DNA of 64,000 bases, taken from NCBI GenBank assembly GCA_030068145.1, contig JAPJBO010001000.1:1-64000 (forward strand). The letters run 5' to 3'. Shown here piece by piece: positions 28,500-38,975 of this stretch. The notes beneath the pieces were generated by a model that was not told the origin of the DNA, ran no database searches, and saw only the letters and a program-made list of their open reading frames with translations. The position numbers were made by a program, and so were the translations under genes. The stretch's first letter is position 1, and every line of letters begins with the position of its first letter. The DNA comes from Diplonema papillatum (lineage: Eukaryota; Euglenozoa; Diplonemea; Diplonemida; Diplonemidae).

Positions 28500-31404
28500 C
28501 CCGCAAATCATGCGGCAAAGGCCAAAAGGGAGCCGGAGGGGGGGGGGGTTTGGGCAGAACGATCGCAAAGTACGATGGTGACTTGTACCCTCCAGAACCC
28601 GCATTCTGAGGCCGAACTGGGGCCCAAACCCCTTCTTCTGAGCATATTCCACCGTTCTTCTGGGGTTAAAGGTCCCCGTTGGTTACAGAGTGGATACCCC
28701 GCAGGCACAGCATGGCACCTTGCCGGAAACCTGCCTAAGCCCCCCTTCCGCCTATTGACATCGCATACGAGGACAGGACGCCCAAGTGAAAGCACGTGGG
28801 AGTAAACAGCCCGGCTTGCTTGCTGGTTCACCACCCTTCCAACTCTTCCCTTCTCCACAGCCCACTTCGTCTTCCCCCCAAATGGCTCTGTCTCTTCTCA
28901 TTTGTGTACACAATACCGCATTCCTCTCCGTGCAGTACATCTCTGTCCTTTCTTCCCCTTCTGCGAAATTGGTGAAACCCAGAGCTGGGTTTTAACCTGG
29001 GGCTGGCTGCGCTGTCAAGCCCCCTGAAAAGATGTATCCGGCCGCCATGGCGAGCGGGCAGCTGCTCGTCGACATCCGAGGGCCACAGCAGCCAGCGTTT
29101 TAAAAGACTCAGAAAACGGTTTAAGGGGTTCCCTTCAGATAGAAATAAACGTTTCCCGTTTTTTTTTTTTTTAACGTCGCGGTAGCAAGTTACTGAACAA
29201 CGTAGATAACGTAAAGGCAATCTCCCCTTCATAGGAAGCCCTGGGTACGCGAGGGCCTTTCCCATCTAGATCCCACCATCGGTCGAAGTAATCGTAACGC
29301 CCACAATTCTCGCCGGAAAGCTTTCATTGCAGGTGGCCGTCACCTGAGCCAGACCCCATGTTCCGCGATCGGTGTAGTGTCGTGTCGATAGCACTTCCAC
29401 ATGTCGTCCGAGAGCCTTGGCCGCTGCTTCTGTGACGACAGCAGTGGACCCAGGGGAGGTTGGCCGCTCGAGGAACGGACCATCCTACGAGCGACCGTTG
29501 AGGATCGCATCGACACAGGAGGCTGATCCTATGTGTGCAGACGGGTGGGAGCCAGGCTCCAACCCGTCTGACATCGAGGTCGTACGGGATCCTCAGCGCC
29601 TGTTGCTGGGCTGACAGCTTGGCGGCGAGCAGGAATGTGTGCTGCTTGGCAGCGATGTTGATCAGAGTGCCTGAGGAAGGTTTCTGGAATCTCGGGTCCG
29701 ATGTCCGGTGCATCCGAGAAATCGCCGAGGGCTGACTCGGCGTCCCAATCGGGGGGAAGAACGGTGGGGTCTTCTCGCTCGACCGGCACCAGCTCCTGGC
29801 CCTTGTGGACCAGCCAAGAACAGACAGGACAACCCAAGGCTGATTGGGGTTCTCCGGAAGAGCGAACCGAGACTGATTCTCTTTAGTTCGCAGCCTCCGA
29901 TGGCTCCACAGCGGGCACATCGATTGCCGCGGTTAGGATCGTGTGTGCTGTCACACGAAGGGAAGAACACGCACCTCGAATGTCCTGCCACCGGCCTGGC
30001 GTTAGGCGGGAACTCGACCGCCGGGATCGCATCCCAATCGACATCGGTGTCTATGTCCTCACGTGATGGTACAGCCGGCATTTTGGTTTGTGCGTATGTG
30101 CTATCACCTGTATGGTAATTTCCACAGTACGCTGCCAACCGTCACTTTTTGATAATGACAACCGCGGCAGTTACCATACAAAAAACGCTTAAAAAACGTT
30201 ACAGCGTCATTGTGGGATATACCAAGTTCGCGGTGGGCACTGCGAGTCCTGGAATTTATCGGGAGTGGCTAGACGCCTTTGGAGGATTGTCGCTGATGGC
30301 GTCCCAAAAACTGGCCGTTGGTGGTCGCAGTTCGGGAGTATGGGCTGCACTGCAGCCCGTCGCCGAGAAGATCCTGGCACAACCGAGCTCTTCGCAAAGC
30401 GTACTTGGTCTGCCTGCAGTCACGCCAGACGAATGCACGGAACCGCCTAACTTCCGAAAAGTCTACCAATCTGACTCGTGTATTCTTCAACAGGAAACCG
30501 ACATGCATCCTGCGGTGCCGGACGGTGGCCATAAAAGTCGGCATCCGAAAATGAGTGTGTGGCCGAATGCACCGATCCCGAAATGGATGATGCTCAAACG
30601 ATCCACCCTTAGTTGGCCGCGTACTGGTAGCACACAGCCAGGTGTGCGTAGGAGTGCGTGGTCCACACCGCGAAGTCGTTGGCGTGAGCCTTGATGGAGC
30701 GTGGATGAGTGCAGATCTTGGTTGTAGTAGTGAGAACATTGAAGGCCGAGTGGAAAAGGTTTCCGTGTCAACAACAGTTTGACGGTCTTGCGGCGAAGTA
30801 TAATTGCTCGCCTCAAAGCTGCCTGACGAGCTTGCTCGGACGTGCAGGATTGCCGAACGGGAATTCGTGAACATTCCGCAACCCGGATGCAGAGATCTGA
30901 AGTAGTGACACGTTGACGATCTGTTGACCACCTCCGACAAGTCCAGGATGATTCAGTCGTCTTTTTTGGAAGGAAGGGTTGACCCTTCTCAACGCGACAG
31001 GGTTAACTATCTTGGTTTCTTCGTGCAGTAGGGTGGCTCGTGGATGTGCACAGAAAACACAGGGGAGATCTCATTCTCTTGCATCGGTCCGTACCGTTAA
31101 CCGCAATAGGTCTCCTAAGCTAAAAGCCTCCGGCCGACAACCTACCTTTCTTCCTTATCCCTGCAGAATAACACGAAAAGCCGCTAGGCAAAACCCCTTT
31201 TTCACATTTCTTCCTTATCCCTCAAAACCAGCACCAATAACAACGCCCCATCGGAGTCTCCAAGTTTGAACAAACATCCAACAGCCCTGGTGAATCGTGC
31301 AAAGGAAAGGCGGGAAGTGGGCGGGGGGTAGCCCAGTCAGGGTGGGGCGGCGTAGCCGTTTCTGGTAGGCGGTCCGGTGCGCTCGAAAGGCCTCCTGTTC
31401 TTCG
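28500..31404. other. Repeat-derived stretch upstream of the Rab gene
   Basis: No confident gene. The minus strand at 30138-29530 has partly coding-like but frameshifted text (MPAVPSREDIDTDVDWDAIP..RCARCGAIGG; PVEREDPTVLPPDWDAESAL), which may be a decayed unknown gene with Cys pairs. 30534-30640 is similar to 36011-36110 inverted, and 30825-31010 to 46200-46408 (TGACGAGCTTGCTCGGACGT), so these are dispersed repeats. Confidence 0.35.
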
Positions 31405-31887
31405 ATGTCGGCGTCATCGCCCAGCAATGCGGATCGATCGCTGGAGATGAAGATCGTGCTCGTCGGCGACATCGGCGTCGGGAAGTCGAGCGTCGCCTCG
31501 CGGTTTATTAAGAACCACTACGATGAGAACAACTCGTCCACCATCGGGGCGAGCTACATGTGGAAAGAATGCGTGATCGAAGACCGGAAGGTCAAGTTCT
31601 CCGTCTGGGACACCGCCGGGCAAGAGCAGTACCACTCGCTGGTGCCCATGTACTTCCGGCAGGCGGCTGTTGTCATTTTGGTGTACGATATCACGAGCCC
31701 GAAGTCGTTCGAGCAAACCAAGTCGTGGGAGGAGCAAATCCGCGCCAACGCGCCGGCCAACGTCATCGTCGCCCTTGTAGGCAACAAGATCGACCTGCCT
31801 GCAGACGAGCGCAAAGTCTCAGCCGACGAGGCAGAAGACATGATGCGGTGCCTCGGAGCGGACGCGCAGTACGAATGCTCGGCGAAG
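31405..31887 (+). CDS. Rab exon 1 (G1-G5 motifs)
   Basis: 161 codons from ATG 31405, holding all nucleotide-binding motifs, ending GCG AAG before GTATGGTC in phase 0. Reading through the donor would add only a low-complexity tail of 36 residues with no prenylation motif, which argues for splicing. Confidence 0.9.
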
Positions 31888-34800
31888 GTATGGTCCCAAG
31901 AAGCAAGCAGAACTCCTTTCCGCAAACCCCGGCCGGACCTAGCCAAAAAAGCAGGGCGTTTTTCGTTACGCAGTGCTCAACCCCAGGAGATTAGATAGGA
32001 CGAAAATCTACGCTCTAAACCGGGGTTTGGCGTAATCACGCAGCATTCAGCGGGAGAGTCACTCCAACCCCTACTGTAGCCCCCGACCTGCACATTAGGC
32101 CGTGTTGACGCTTTGGGTGGGGAGACCTTCCCGCGCAGCGCAATTTTTGTGTCTAACAAATGTAATTTGTCAAGAACAAAAACTGATCGATGACAGCGCA
32201 CTCCTCACTCCCGTTAGATGAACAAAACAGGGTTGAAGGAAGTGCGCACAAACGAACCTTTTGGCTGGCATCTGTGTGCCTGCGTGTGCCACCTCTGCGT
32301 AGACGCCCAGGGATTACGCTCCGGGACGCCGACTCAGCAACTTTTTTGTGGCTGCATCCATGGTGGTTTTGTGTTTCTCAAAAGATCCTGTTGCAGTCTT
32401 GAGAAACGTGTCAATCGACCTGCGCCGCAGGCTGGAAATTTTAAAACGGTCGCACATACGGCTTCAAAACAGATGTGAGCCGGTCCACCCCTCCCCCATC
32501 GAACTGCATCGAATTGCATGCTGCTGTCTATCACATCTATCGGAGTCCATCACAGGTGAACAAAATGACGATCCTGTTGACCATGTCGACAGGCCGGCTA
32601 TCACAGGCTATCACAGGCTATCACAGGCTATCACAGGCTATCACAGGCTATCACAGGCTATCACAGGCTATCACAGGCTATCACAGGCTATCACAGGCTA
32701 TCACAGGCTATCACAGGCTATCACAGGCTATCACAGGCTATCACAGGCTATCACAGGCTATCACAGGCTATCACAGGCTATCACAGGCTATCACAGGCTA
32801 TCACAGGCTATCACAGGCTATCACAGGCTATCACAGGCTATCACAGGCTATCACAGGCTATCACAGGCTATCACAGGCTATCACAGGCTATCACAGGCTA
32901 TCACAGGCTATCACAGGCTATCACAGGCTATCACAGGCTATCACAGGCTATCACAGGCTATCACAGGCTATCACAGGCTATCGTCTCATCACAGGGCTCG
33001 TGGACTGGCTCTCCAAGACATGCAGAGCCGGAGGCTCGGATAGTGCTGTCGGAAAGGGCACCATCGTGAAGCGGTGGCGAGAGGTCGTATCAACAGCCGA
33101 GAATCGGAAAGCGGAGTTGGTAAACTCCGCAGGTTCCGCTGTGATGGATCTCAACCTCACCAAGGAAACCACGCGTACCTGATACGGTATCATCTTGCTC
33201 CCGTTCCAAGCTGGGCCTGAGGAACGACGCAAGTCAACGGGCCGTACGACGTGCTCTGAGGGTGAGTAAGATCTTGCAGAACATGGAGTTTCTTCTGCGT
33301 CTCAACACTAGAGATATGTCTGGGGACGCGGGTGACTTGCCTGGCCGCAACAAGGAGCTCACGCTATCCTTCACATTCGTCGAAGCAGTATAGAGAAGGC
33401 ATCGCCTCAGCAGCGCTGTCATCGTGAAGACCAAGACGCGGTCGTACACCATACTTTGAGCCTAAACGAGCATCCGACCGAATTTCCGGGTTTTCGGGGG
33501 CGTTTTGGGGCATCTAGGCAGGTGATTGCCAGTTTTGACTTTGTGGTCCATTTCTTGTGATTTGGGGTTCTTCTGGGGTCCTGGCTCTTTGATGGGACCT
33601 CTTTCCCGGCCGTTTTCCCCTGCACCCTTGAGCAAAGTTTTCAGGGTTTTCAGGATGTCTTAGGGTACCTTCCCCGACACCCCCCGAAACTCCCCGAAAC
33701 TATCCGATTTTGGTGGGCAGGTGTACAGGCTGGTAGTTGGGTGAACATGTGGTGGGTGAGGAGTCTATTCAGTGGTCGCCACAAAGGAAACACCCCGAAA
33801 TTCCCCGATAGACAGTGGACAGTGCACAGATTGTGGATGAGGTCATCATGGAGCTTGTCCACAGGCAGCTTCTTGCGACAACAACATGCAGGATCTGTCA
33901 TCCGACCAGTTCCTTCTGAAAGTGCTGATTCCGTCCTCATACCCGGTGCAGGGCAAGACCGTCACAGGTCGGTTGCAACTGTATTTGGAACAGCGCGACA
34001 ATGCTACTCTTCGCGCTCCCGGCGCGAAGACAAAGAATAAGTGGCACAAGCAATCCGACGTTTTGTTGACCTACCCTCGACTGTTCGCTACGCCGGCTGG
34101 AGCTTGCAGTGAGCGTGAAGACCCAGACTCTCGCTTCGGGGAATGCGGTGTGACAATACCAAATATACCAGCCACTTATAGTACATTATGTCATCGAATA
34201 TCACACAGTGGTCTATCAGAGTACACCACGGTCTATCACAGTTCACCCCGGTACACCACGGTTTATCACGGTACATCACAGTGCATCACAGTACATCACA
34301 GTCCATCACAGTCTATCACGGACTATTACAGTTCATCAGGAGGGGGTGGACTGGGTCAAGATTGGAAATTAGTGTGGCCACTGCACAGTGCGCCTTTCAC
34401 TCTAAAAGTCCTGGACGTTCCTGTATTTCCCGGCACTCCAAACAAACATCCCGCCTATTCTTTTTGTCGTATAAGACGCTAGTCTTAGTCTTAGTCTTAG
34501 TCTTAGTCTTAGTCTTAGTCTTAGTCTTAGTCTTAGTCTTAGTCTTAGTCTTAGTCTTAGTCTTAGTCTTAGTCTTAGTCTTAGTCTTAGTCTTAGTCTT
34601 AGTCTTAGTCTTAGTCTTAGTCTTAGTCTTAGTCTTAGTCTTAGTCTTAGTCTTAGTCTTAGTCTTAGTCTTAGTCTTAGTCTTAGTCTTAGTCTTAGTC
34701 TTAGTCTTAGTCTTAGTCTTAGTCTTAGTCTTAGTCTTAGTCTTAGTCTTAGTCTTAGTCTTAGTCTTAGTCTTAGTCTTAGTCTTAGTCTTAGTCTTAG

Positions 34801-35349
34801 TCTTAGTCTTAGTCTTAGTCTTAGTCTTGATTGAAAGATTACTATTAACCGACTAATGGTATGCTGTTAAACAGGGTCTCTCGCTCCCTCAGACAACCGC
34901 TCGCGCTCATCTACCATCCCGCCCTCTAGCTTACCGTGTCCTGAGGCGCCACGATGGAAATGTGGCAAACGCCCGAAGACCATTAACAGTTGGTTCGTTT
35001 TCTACTTACCCTTTTACGAAGCGACACGCAGACTGGAGCTAATAACCAATCTCTGCTTCCCTGGAGTCAGTGTAACAGCTACAAAGAACGCAGCGGGTTG
35101 ACCTGGACGCATGCAGGTTAATTTGAAGCAAGTTTTATTGCGCAAAACCCCCCTATTTAATTCCATGCTTAACCGTGACAACTTGTCACACAGCTGGCCG
35201 AGGGGGTTTTCGAGCTGTTTGAAGGCATCGCCAAGCTTCACCTCGCGAAGCATGCGAAGGAATCGGCGAAGGAACGGAAGGACACGACGCCGCTCGTCAC
35301 CGACAACGACCGGCGCGGAGCTGGTGGAGGAAAAGGCTGCAAGTGCTGA
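31405..35349 (+). CDS. Rab-family small GTPase (Rab5-like), two exons
   Basis: Joins 31405-31887 and 35194-35349 to give 212 residues. It would cycle between GDP and GTP to control endosomal-type vesicle traffic. Exon 1 has P-loop GDIGVGKSS (21-29), switch I with STIGAS, WDTAGQE (68-74), NKID (127-130) and ends exactly at SAK (159-161) before GTATGG. Exon 2 follows CACACAG and continues LAEGVFELFEGIAKLHLAKH, the standard last helix, then a variable tail and CKC at the C-terminus, a double-geranylgeranylation CxC motif. SAK to FEGIA spacing equals that of Rab5, so no exon is missing. Rab5/Rab22 is the closest subgroup by WDTAGQE-Y-SL-P-Y-R; subgroup is uncertain. Confidence 0.9.
32601..32980 (+). 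repeat. 10-bp satellite TCACAGGCTA, 38 perfect copies
   Basis: Counted as 38 identical decamers with no mismatch. The period is not a multiple of three, so all three frames give the same 10-residue cycle (ITGYHRLSQA) and run as 200+ codon ORFs without meaning. The upstream flank CATCGAATTGCATGCTGCTG recurs near 62745 and 62822, next to similar TATCACGGTC repeats. Confidence 0.95.
34090..34345 (+). repeat. Degenerate decamer repeat (TATCACRGT type)
   Basis: About fifteen imperfect units such as CATCACAGTA, TATCACGGTA and CACCACGGTC between 34180 and 34345. They look like an older, diverged relative of the perfect decamer array 1.2 kb upstream. Confidence 0.7.
34480..34828 (+). repeat. 6-bp satellite TAGTCT, about 58 copies
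   Basis: A nearly perfect TTAGTC/TAGTCT run. It gives a meaningless (LV)n frame. It differs from the known telomeric repeats (TTAGGG, TTTAGGG), so I do not call it telomeric. Confidence 0.95.
35194..35349 (+). CDS. Rab exon 2 (last helix and CxC tail)
   Basis: Acceptor ACACAG at 35193, phase 0. Encodes LAEGVFELFEGIAKLH, a Lys/Glu-rich hypervariable tail and GGGKGCKC followed by TGA at 35347. The CxC ending is the Rab prenylation signature and confirms the reading frame. Confidence 0.9.
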   Translation: MAEGVFELFEGIAKLHLAKHAKESAKERKDTTPLVTDNDRRGAGGGKGCKC

Positions 35350-35564
35350 TCGTAGTTCATCTTCCGCGCGGCTTCACGCAATCGAGGGACGCGCCTGCTT
35401 TGACCGTCGGTCCGGGCGTGTCCAACCCGTAGACCCAGGCAAAACGCTCGATCCGGGTTATTCTTCGGTCTCTGTTGGATGGGCTAAGGCTCGGTCGTGT
35501 GCAGTGCGTGCCGGGAGTATTCAGTAAACTCGCATGCCCGCTGATTCTATGCGTCGGCGTTGTT

Positions 35565-35945
35565 TTCAAAAAGGCGGAGTCTCCGATACGTTAAGGAAGG
35601 AGCCGTATTCTCTCGGGATAGAAACTGCCGGCAGTGTAGACTCTCTCATCGGCTATGTGTTGGCGTCGGTTCTCAAAAACGACCTGTAACGGGCCGCATT
35701 CTCTCGGGCTACAAACTGCCGGCAGTGTAGACTCTCTCATCGGCTATGTGTTGGCGGTTCTCAAAAACGATCCGTAACGGGCCGCATTCTCTCGGGCTAC
35801 AAAGCCGGCAGTGTAGACTCTCTCATCGGCTATGCGTTGACGTCGTTCTCAAAAAGGCGGTGTCTCCGATACGTTAACGAAGGAGCTGCATTCCCTCGGG
35901 CTACGAACTGCCGGCAGCGTAGACTCTCTCTCATCGGCTGCCCGG
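35565..35945 (+). repeat. About 95-bp tandem repeat, four copies
   Basis: Units containing CTGCCGGCAGTGTAGACTCT and CTCATCGGCTATG follow each other four times at about 35565, 35665, 35755 and 35835, with small indels. They start 215 bp after the Rab stop. Confidence 0.8.
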
Positions 35946-36239
35946 TCACACACACATTCGACTGTGGACCGCGCGCTCCTACGGCTTTCTGGAACCGGCA
36001 CTTTGTGATCCGAGTACGCGGGCCAAGTATGGGTGGATCGCTCGCGCATCATCATCCATTTTTGGGACGATGCATTCGGCAGGCGAGTTGTTACACACTC
36101 ACCCATTGTCGTGCACGGTCTGTCCTGCTGCCAAGGTGAACTGACACCCTGTGTGGGATCTGACAGGCCCATGAGTACGCACTTTTGGAGTCTCGACACC
36201 AATCACGAGAGCCTTGGCAGGATCGTTGGCGAGCATTGA

Positions 36240-37162
<923 letters not shown>

Positions 37163-37214
37163 GGGAATTGAGAGGGAACACGAAAGCCAAAAATATACCG
37201 AAGACAACAATATA

Positions 37215-38702
37215 ATGGCAGGGTCCGGCGGCCTCCACGCGGCTCCCCCGGTCAATGGTGCGAGCACCAGCCAACAGCCGGACCCAACCCTCCCCACAAT
37301 CACACTCGTGAGGAGAACGATGTCGCTGTACGACATCAAAGCGCTGCCGGAAGGAACCAGGAGGGAGGCAGCAACGTCCCTCCTGCAGCAGCTCCCTTGG
37401 GATGCCGAGGTCGTAGCACTGCCCCGGAATGGGCGTGTATTAGTGGTGCGAGCAGCCGGAGCTCCGCCGGCCACGGAGTTCAAGCTGCGCGAGGGTGGGA
37501 CGTGCACCATCAGACCGTCACCACCACCCATCAGCCGAGTCCCAGACCCCACCGCGAGGAACAAGCGGGAGAAGTACACCAAGAAAGAGTTCTTGGACTT
37601 CTGCGGGCGAGAGGAAGGGGTACGCAGGTGGGAGAGAGGGCTGCAGTTGGAGCGCGAGTGGCGGGAACAGAAAGGAGAGAGAACAACGGCCGCACCCATC
37701 AGGGCGAATACAACGTGGGTAGACGGGAACCAGACGCCCGCGTCAGCTTCGGCGCCGGCGTCGGTCGCAGCGGCACGGGCAGCACCAGAAGCAACGTCAG
37801 CACCGGCACCAGCGACGGCAACGGTTCCAGTACCCGGACAGGCAGCTGCGTCGCCACCACGGGCGACACAGCTAGCTCACTTGAAGAAGGAACTTGCCGA
37901 GATGGAGCGACGCCTGACCGAAAGAGTGGACCGCCGACTGGAAGAGGCGATCGTACACCACGCAGAAACACTGGGAACAACACAAACTGCGTTCCTTACT
38001 GATCTTCAAAAGCTAATCGGCCAGCAACACGAGCAGCAACAGAAGCAACAACAGGAGCAAACGACGCGCCAGCAACGGTGGATGGCCGAGCAGGAGCAGC
38101 GTCAGGAACGCCAGCAGCAGTTGCAACATGAGATGCTACAACAATTGGTGCACCTGCAGCGGGAAAGCCGAAGCGAACAGGAGCAGCAACGCGTCCGGGA
38201 GCAGGATCTGCAGGGACGACAGGAGCAGCTGGTCACGGCAGAGGAGCAGGAGCGAGGACGGGTGCAACAGGAGCAGCAGGAACAGTGGGATAAGCACGAG
38301 CAGCAACACGTCCGGGAGCTGCAGAAACGACAGCAGCGTGACACGAACCAGCCGCGGCCTAAGGTCGCAACGAAGCGGGAGGCATCCCGATCAGCAGAGG
38401 GAACGCCAGCCAAGGCAAAGCTGCGCCTGGCGCAGGACTCTGAGGACAGCAGCGAGAGCCCGAGCGTCGTGGATTGGGCAACTGACGGGAGCGACAGTGA
38501 GGGCGCACCGCCATCGACCCCATCCTCATGTAGGGGCGGCCGGTGGGAAGTAGGGGACATGGTGGAGGCGCAGCACACAGACGACAGGTGGTACGAAGCC
38601 GCCCTCAAGGGGCAGGCGGCAGACGGCACATGGACGGTGGCGTACTCGAACGGCGTCACGCAGGGGGGGCGACTACCGGAGCAAATGCGCCAAAAGATAT
38701 GA
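37215..38702 (+). CDS. Retrotransposon ORF1: coiled coil with Tudor-like C-terminus
   Basis: 495 residues, ATG 54 bp inside the element. The N-terminal about 100 residues are of unknown fold. There is an Ala/Pro-rich linker (about 165-215), a long Gln/Glu/Arg-rich coiled coil (about 220-385; many EQQQ repeats), an acidic stretch (DSEDSSES) and a C-terminal module of about 50 residues, WEVGDMVEAQHTDDRWYEAA..GTWTVAYSNG. This has the layout of a Tudor/Agenet-like barrel (W..GD.V.A....D.WY.A, then V.Y..G). As ORF1 it is expected to bind the element RNA and form particles; the Tudor-like end might read a chromatin mark or methylated arginine, which is inference. No CCHC knuckle is present. Confidence 0.85.
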   Translation: MAGSGGLHAAPPVNGASTSQQPDPTLPTITLVRRTMSLYDIKALPEGTRREAATSLLQQLPWDAEVVALPRNGRVLVVRAAGAPPATEFKLREGGTCTIRPSPPPISRVPDPTARNKREKYTKKEFLDFCGREEGVRRWERGLQLEREWREQKGERTTAAPIRANTTWVDGNQTPASASAPASVAAARAAPEATSAPAPATATVPVPGQAAASPPRATQLAHLKKELAEMERRLTERVDRRLEEAIVHHAETLGTTQTAFLTDLQKLIGQQHEQQQKQQQEQTTRQQRWMAEQEQRQERQQQLQHEMLQQLVHLQRESRSEQEQQRVREQDLQGRQEQLVTAEEQERGRVQQEQQEQWDKHEQQHVRELQKRQQRDTNQPRPKVATKREASRSAEGTPAKAKLRLAQDSEDSSESPSVVDWATDGSDSEGAPPSTPSSCRGGRWEVGDMVEAQHTDDRWYEAALKGQAADGTWTVAYSNGVTQGGRLPEQMRQKI

Positions 38703-38975
38703 CTGCCGGTAACTTTTGCAAAGCTAGCTTCCGGGACCGCCCCCGTAGTATCATCATCGCCCTCATCATCATCACGATCACCATCACCATCACCACCTCC
38801 ATCATCAACGTCGTCTTCAATTTCATCAGTTTCATCAATCAACATCAGCGGCGACAACAGCTCCAACACCTACGCTACCGGAGGGACGCGTGTTTATGTT
38901 TTTGTAAAAACATGGCAAGCTGCCAGGTATAGGCACCCAGCAGAGACCCGTGGTAGAAAGTGCAGTAGAGCATGG
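38703..38975 (+). other. Inter-ORF spacer with CAT-type triplets
   Basis: 273 bp between ORF1 and ORF2, containing a CATCATC/CATCACCATCACC run (38750-38850). It has stop codons in the ORF2 frame, so ORF2 translation must start internally or by reinitiation. Confidence 0.6.

Larger units (their letters stand above)
31888..35193 (+). other. Rab intron (3,306 bp) with satellites
   Basis: Contains the 10-bp and 6-bp satellite arrays, degenerate TATCACRGT repeats at 34180-34340 and a 130-bp segment (34846-34975) that is the unoccupied version of the flanks of the 22112 element. Several long ORFs cross the arrays and are artefacts of repeat periodicity. Confidence 0.8.

Noticed and set aside
32601-32980. 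CRISPR-like array
   Set aside because: Units are contiguous decamers without spacers, in a eukaryotic intron.
32348-33182. Two 230-codon ORFs of repeating ITGYHRLSQA
   Set aside because: They are read from a pure 10-bp satellite inside the Rab intron; any frame of such an array is open.
34480-34828. Interstitial telomere repeat
   Set aside because: TTAGTC differs from known telomeric units and there is no other telomeric context.
34188-34856. 222-codon (LV)n ORF
   Set aside because: Produced by the TAGTCT hexamer array; no composition of a real protein.
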